Below, in pieces: positions 5,753 through 7,472 of a DNA stretch of 7,472 nucleotides. Origin of the DNA: Candidatus Latescibacterota bacterium (lineage in GTDB: Bacteria > JAAXHH01 > JABIQT01); NCBI GenBank assembly GCA_018667995.1, contig JABIQT010000130.1, positions 1-7,472 of the forward strand, written 5' to 3'. The number at the start of each line of letters is the position of its first letter. The stretch's first letter is position 1. The position numbers and the translations under genes are program-made. Under the pieces are notes generated by a model that saw only the letters and a program-made list of their open reading frames with translations, made no database searches and was not told the origin of the DNA.

Positions 5753-7472
5753 ATGTTCGCAAACTACCTGAAAATCGCCATACGCAATATCACCCACCAC
5801 AAGGGATACGCCTTCGTAAACATTGCGAGCCTGGCTATCGGTATCGCGGGTTGTCTACTAATAACCATGTGGGTGCTGGATGAATTGAGGTTTGACAGTT
5901 TTCATGAGAATGCCTCGAATCTTTACCGCGTTGAGCAGGACCAGTTCTATTCGGGCGAGCGATTTCACGTGAATGTAACACCGCATCCTCTCGTCCCGGC
6001 CCTCAGCAATGAAATCCCTGAAATAGCCGACGCCACACGATATTACGGTACCGGCGGACTGTTACTGCGTTACGGAGACCAGGTATTTTTCGAGGACGGA
6101 ATCCGCGCGGTGGACCCCGCATTCCTTCGCATGTTCACATTCCAGGTGGTGCAAGGCGACCCAGCGACCGCACTGGACGGACCCTTTTCTATCGTGCTCA
6201 CCGAGGAAATCGCGCAAAAATACTTCGCGACGGACGATCCATTGGGCAAAATCATCACCGTGGATAATCAATACGAATTCACGGTCACGGCTGTCATCGA
6301 GAACGTTCCCAACAACTCCTATCTCACCCCCGAGATGCTTGTACCTTACGAATTTCTGTCCGTCACAGGACGCAGCCTGGAGAACTGGCATAGCAATTCT
6401 TCCTCGAGCTTTGTCCAGTTGCATCCACAGGCGAACATTGCTGATGTCAATCGGAAGATTACGGATCTGCGATTCACTCATGTAGCCGAGGCAGCTCGTG
6501 CAAACAATCCGGCATTTGACGTGGACGGACTTGAACCCGTGCCATACATGCTGCGGCCTTATCTCGACATCCATCTCTACGGATACTTTGGCTACGGTGC
6601 CCCCTCTGGCGATATCCAGTATGTCTACATGTTCTCAGCCATCGCCTTGTTCGTGCTGGTGATCGCCTGCATCAATTTCATGAACCTGGCAACCGCCCGC
6701 GCGACCGATCGGGCAAAAGAGGTGGGGCTACGTAAAGTTGTAGGGGCGGTAAAGCGTCAGCTGGTGGGCCAGTTCTACGCAGAATCTATCCTATATGCTC
6801 TGGTCGCCCTCTTACTCGCACTGGCACTGGTACAGCTTCTGCTCCCGTGGTTCAATGCGCTGGCCGGAAAGGAAATGACCTTCGATCTTCTGGATAACGA
6901 GGCGCTCCTCCTGGGCCTGATCGGCATCACCATGCTGACCGGCCTTGTTTCGGGCAGTTATCCCGCGCTGTATCTTTCCGCCTTCCAACCAGTCCATGTG
7001 CTCAAAGGTAGCATCCAATCCAGTCCTGGCAGTGCGACATTCAGGAAAACGCTCGTGGTCCTGCAATTTGCGCTCTCGATCTTCCTTGTTATTGGCACAG
7101 GCGTCGTCTACAGCCAACTGGAGTACATCAGGAATAAGAACCTGGGATTCGACAAGGAGCATCTCTTAACGATTCCGCTCCGTGGCGACATACGGCTGTC
7201 CTATGAAGCATTGAAGACCGAATTGGAAAGAGAACCTGGCATCTTGAGCGTGACAGGCACCGGGCAGTTGCCCAGCTATATAGGGAGCAGCTCGTCTGCC
7301 AGTTGGGATGGCAAGGATCCTGAGCAGACCTTGCTGGTGAGCCAGAACACGGTCGACTATGGTTTCGTGGAGACCATGAAACTGCAGATTGAGAATGGCA
7401 GGGACTTCTCGAAAGACTTCACTACCGACGAGACAAGCTCTTTCCTGATCAACCGGGAATTGGTGAAGATCA
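5753..7472 (+). CDS. ABC transporter permease, MacB/FtsX type (3' truncated by window)
   Basis: The frame is open from 5753 to the window end: 573 complete codons with no stop. The protein is a membrane subunit of a type VII (MacB/FtsX-like) ABC system, a mechanotransmission exporter class that acts on periplasmic or envelope substrates rather than passing them through the membrane. In order: a cytoplasmic start MFANYLKIAIRN; TM1 about 19-42; a large periplasmic MacB-type core domain about 43-285 with DELRFDSFHENASNLYRVEQ just after TM1 and VLTEEIAQKYF, DPLGKIITV and VPNNSYL; an FtsX domain with TM helices about 288-312, 343-366 and 384-408; and the cytoplasmic motif RAKEVGLRKVVGAVKRQL (320-337). 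TM5 about 432-454 opens a second periplasmic core domain, cut at residue 573. Family members of this layout usually run to about 800 residues, so roughly 220 are missing. The usual ATPase partner is not encoded immediately upstream; it may lie downstream. The substrate is unknown. Confidence 0.9.
   Translation, partial: MFANYLKIAIRNITHHKGYAFVNIASLAIGIAGCLLITMWVLDELRFDSFHENASNLYRVEQDQFYSGERFHVNVTPHPLVPALSNEIPEIADATRYYGTGGLLLRYGDQVFFEDGIRAVDPAFLRMFTFQVVQGDPATALDGPFSIVLTEEIAQKYFATDDPLGKIITVDNQYEFTVTAVIENVPNNSYLTPEMLVPYEFLSVTGRSLENWHSNSSSSFVQLHPQANIADVNRKITDLRFTHVAEAARANNPAFDVDGLEPVPYMLRPYLDIHLYGYFGYGAPSGDIQYVYMFSAIALFVLVIACINFMNLATARATDRAKEVGLRKVVGAVKRQLVGQFYAESILYALVALLLALALVQLLLPWFNALAGKEMTFDLLDNEALLLGLIGITMLTGLVSGSYPALYLSAFQPVHVLKGSIQSSPGSATFRKTLVVLQFALSIFLVIGTGVVYSQLEYIRNKNLGFDKEHLLTIPLRGDIRLSYEALKTELEREPGILSVTGTGQLPSYIGSSSSASWDGKDPEQTLLVSQNTVDYGFVETMKLQIENGRDFSKDFTTDETSSFLINRELVKI

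Noticed and set aside
6062-7162. Minus-strand open frames (up to 170 codons) antisense to the permease
   Set aside because: The plus-strand frame is fully open and has an unambiguous permease sequence throughout; the antisense products have no family features.

Overview
The window shows no complete multi-gene system that I would call undescribed. It is a stretch of bacterial chromosome with five confidently recognised protein genes, two of them cut by the window edges, plus one doubtful small ORF. There are no tRNA or rRNA genes, CRISPR arrays, transposases or phage genes. Base composition looks moderately GC-rich by eye and fairly even. The likely host is a member of the Fibrobacterota-Chlorobiota-Bacteroidota (FCB) superphylum or a neighbouring candidate phylum such as Marinimicrobia, KSB1 or Calditrichota. 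This is an inference from two gene types common in those groups: a long MacB/FtsX-type permease beginning MFANYLKIAIRN, and an exported protein built of 'LW..xYGG...D..' repeats. No phylogenetic marker is present to settle it.

Layout, left to right. Bases 1-878 (+) encode the C-terminal part of a COG2509-type FAD-dependent dehydrogenase. It converges, across a 73-bp gap, with a SulP-family anion transporter carrying a C-terminal STAS domain (952-2613, -). A 544-bp non-coding region (2614-3157) separates the divergent SulP gene from a cytoplasmic glycerophosphodiester phosphodiesterase (3158-3937, +). After 213 bp comes a secreted protein of seven ~52-residue repeats, predicted to be a closed seven-bladed beta-propeller (4151-5299, +). 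A 453-bp region follows (5300-5752) with a candidate 47-codon ORF. The window ends inside a large MacB/FtsX-like ABC transporter permease (5753-7472, +), which has lost its C-terminal part to the window edge.

The three plus-strand genes on the right share orientation, but the gaps between them exceed 200 bp and no shared pathway is visible, so separate transcription is more likely than a tight operon. The permease's ATPase partner is not upstream of it in this window. The points most worth a second look are the compact unanchored seven-repeat propeller, a polar Ser/Glu-rich insertion in a periplasmic or cytoplasmic loop of the SulP transporter, and the stop/start-overlapping small ORFs ahead of the permease.
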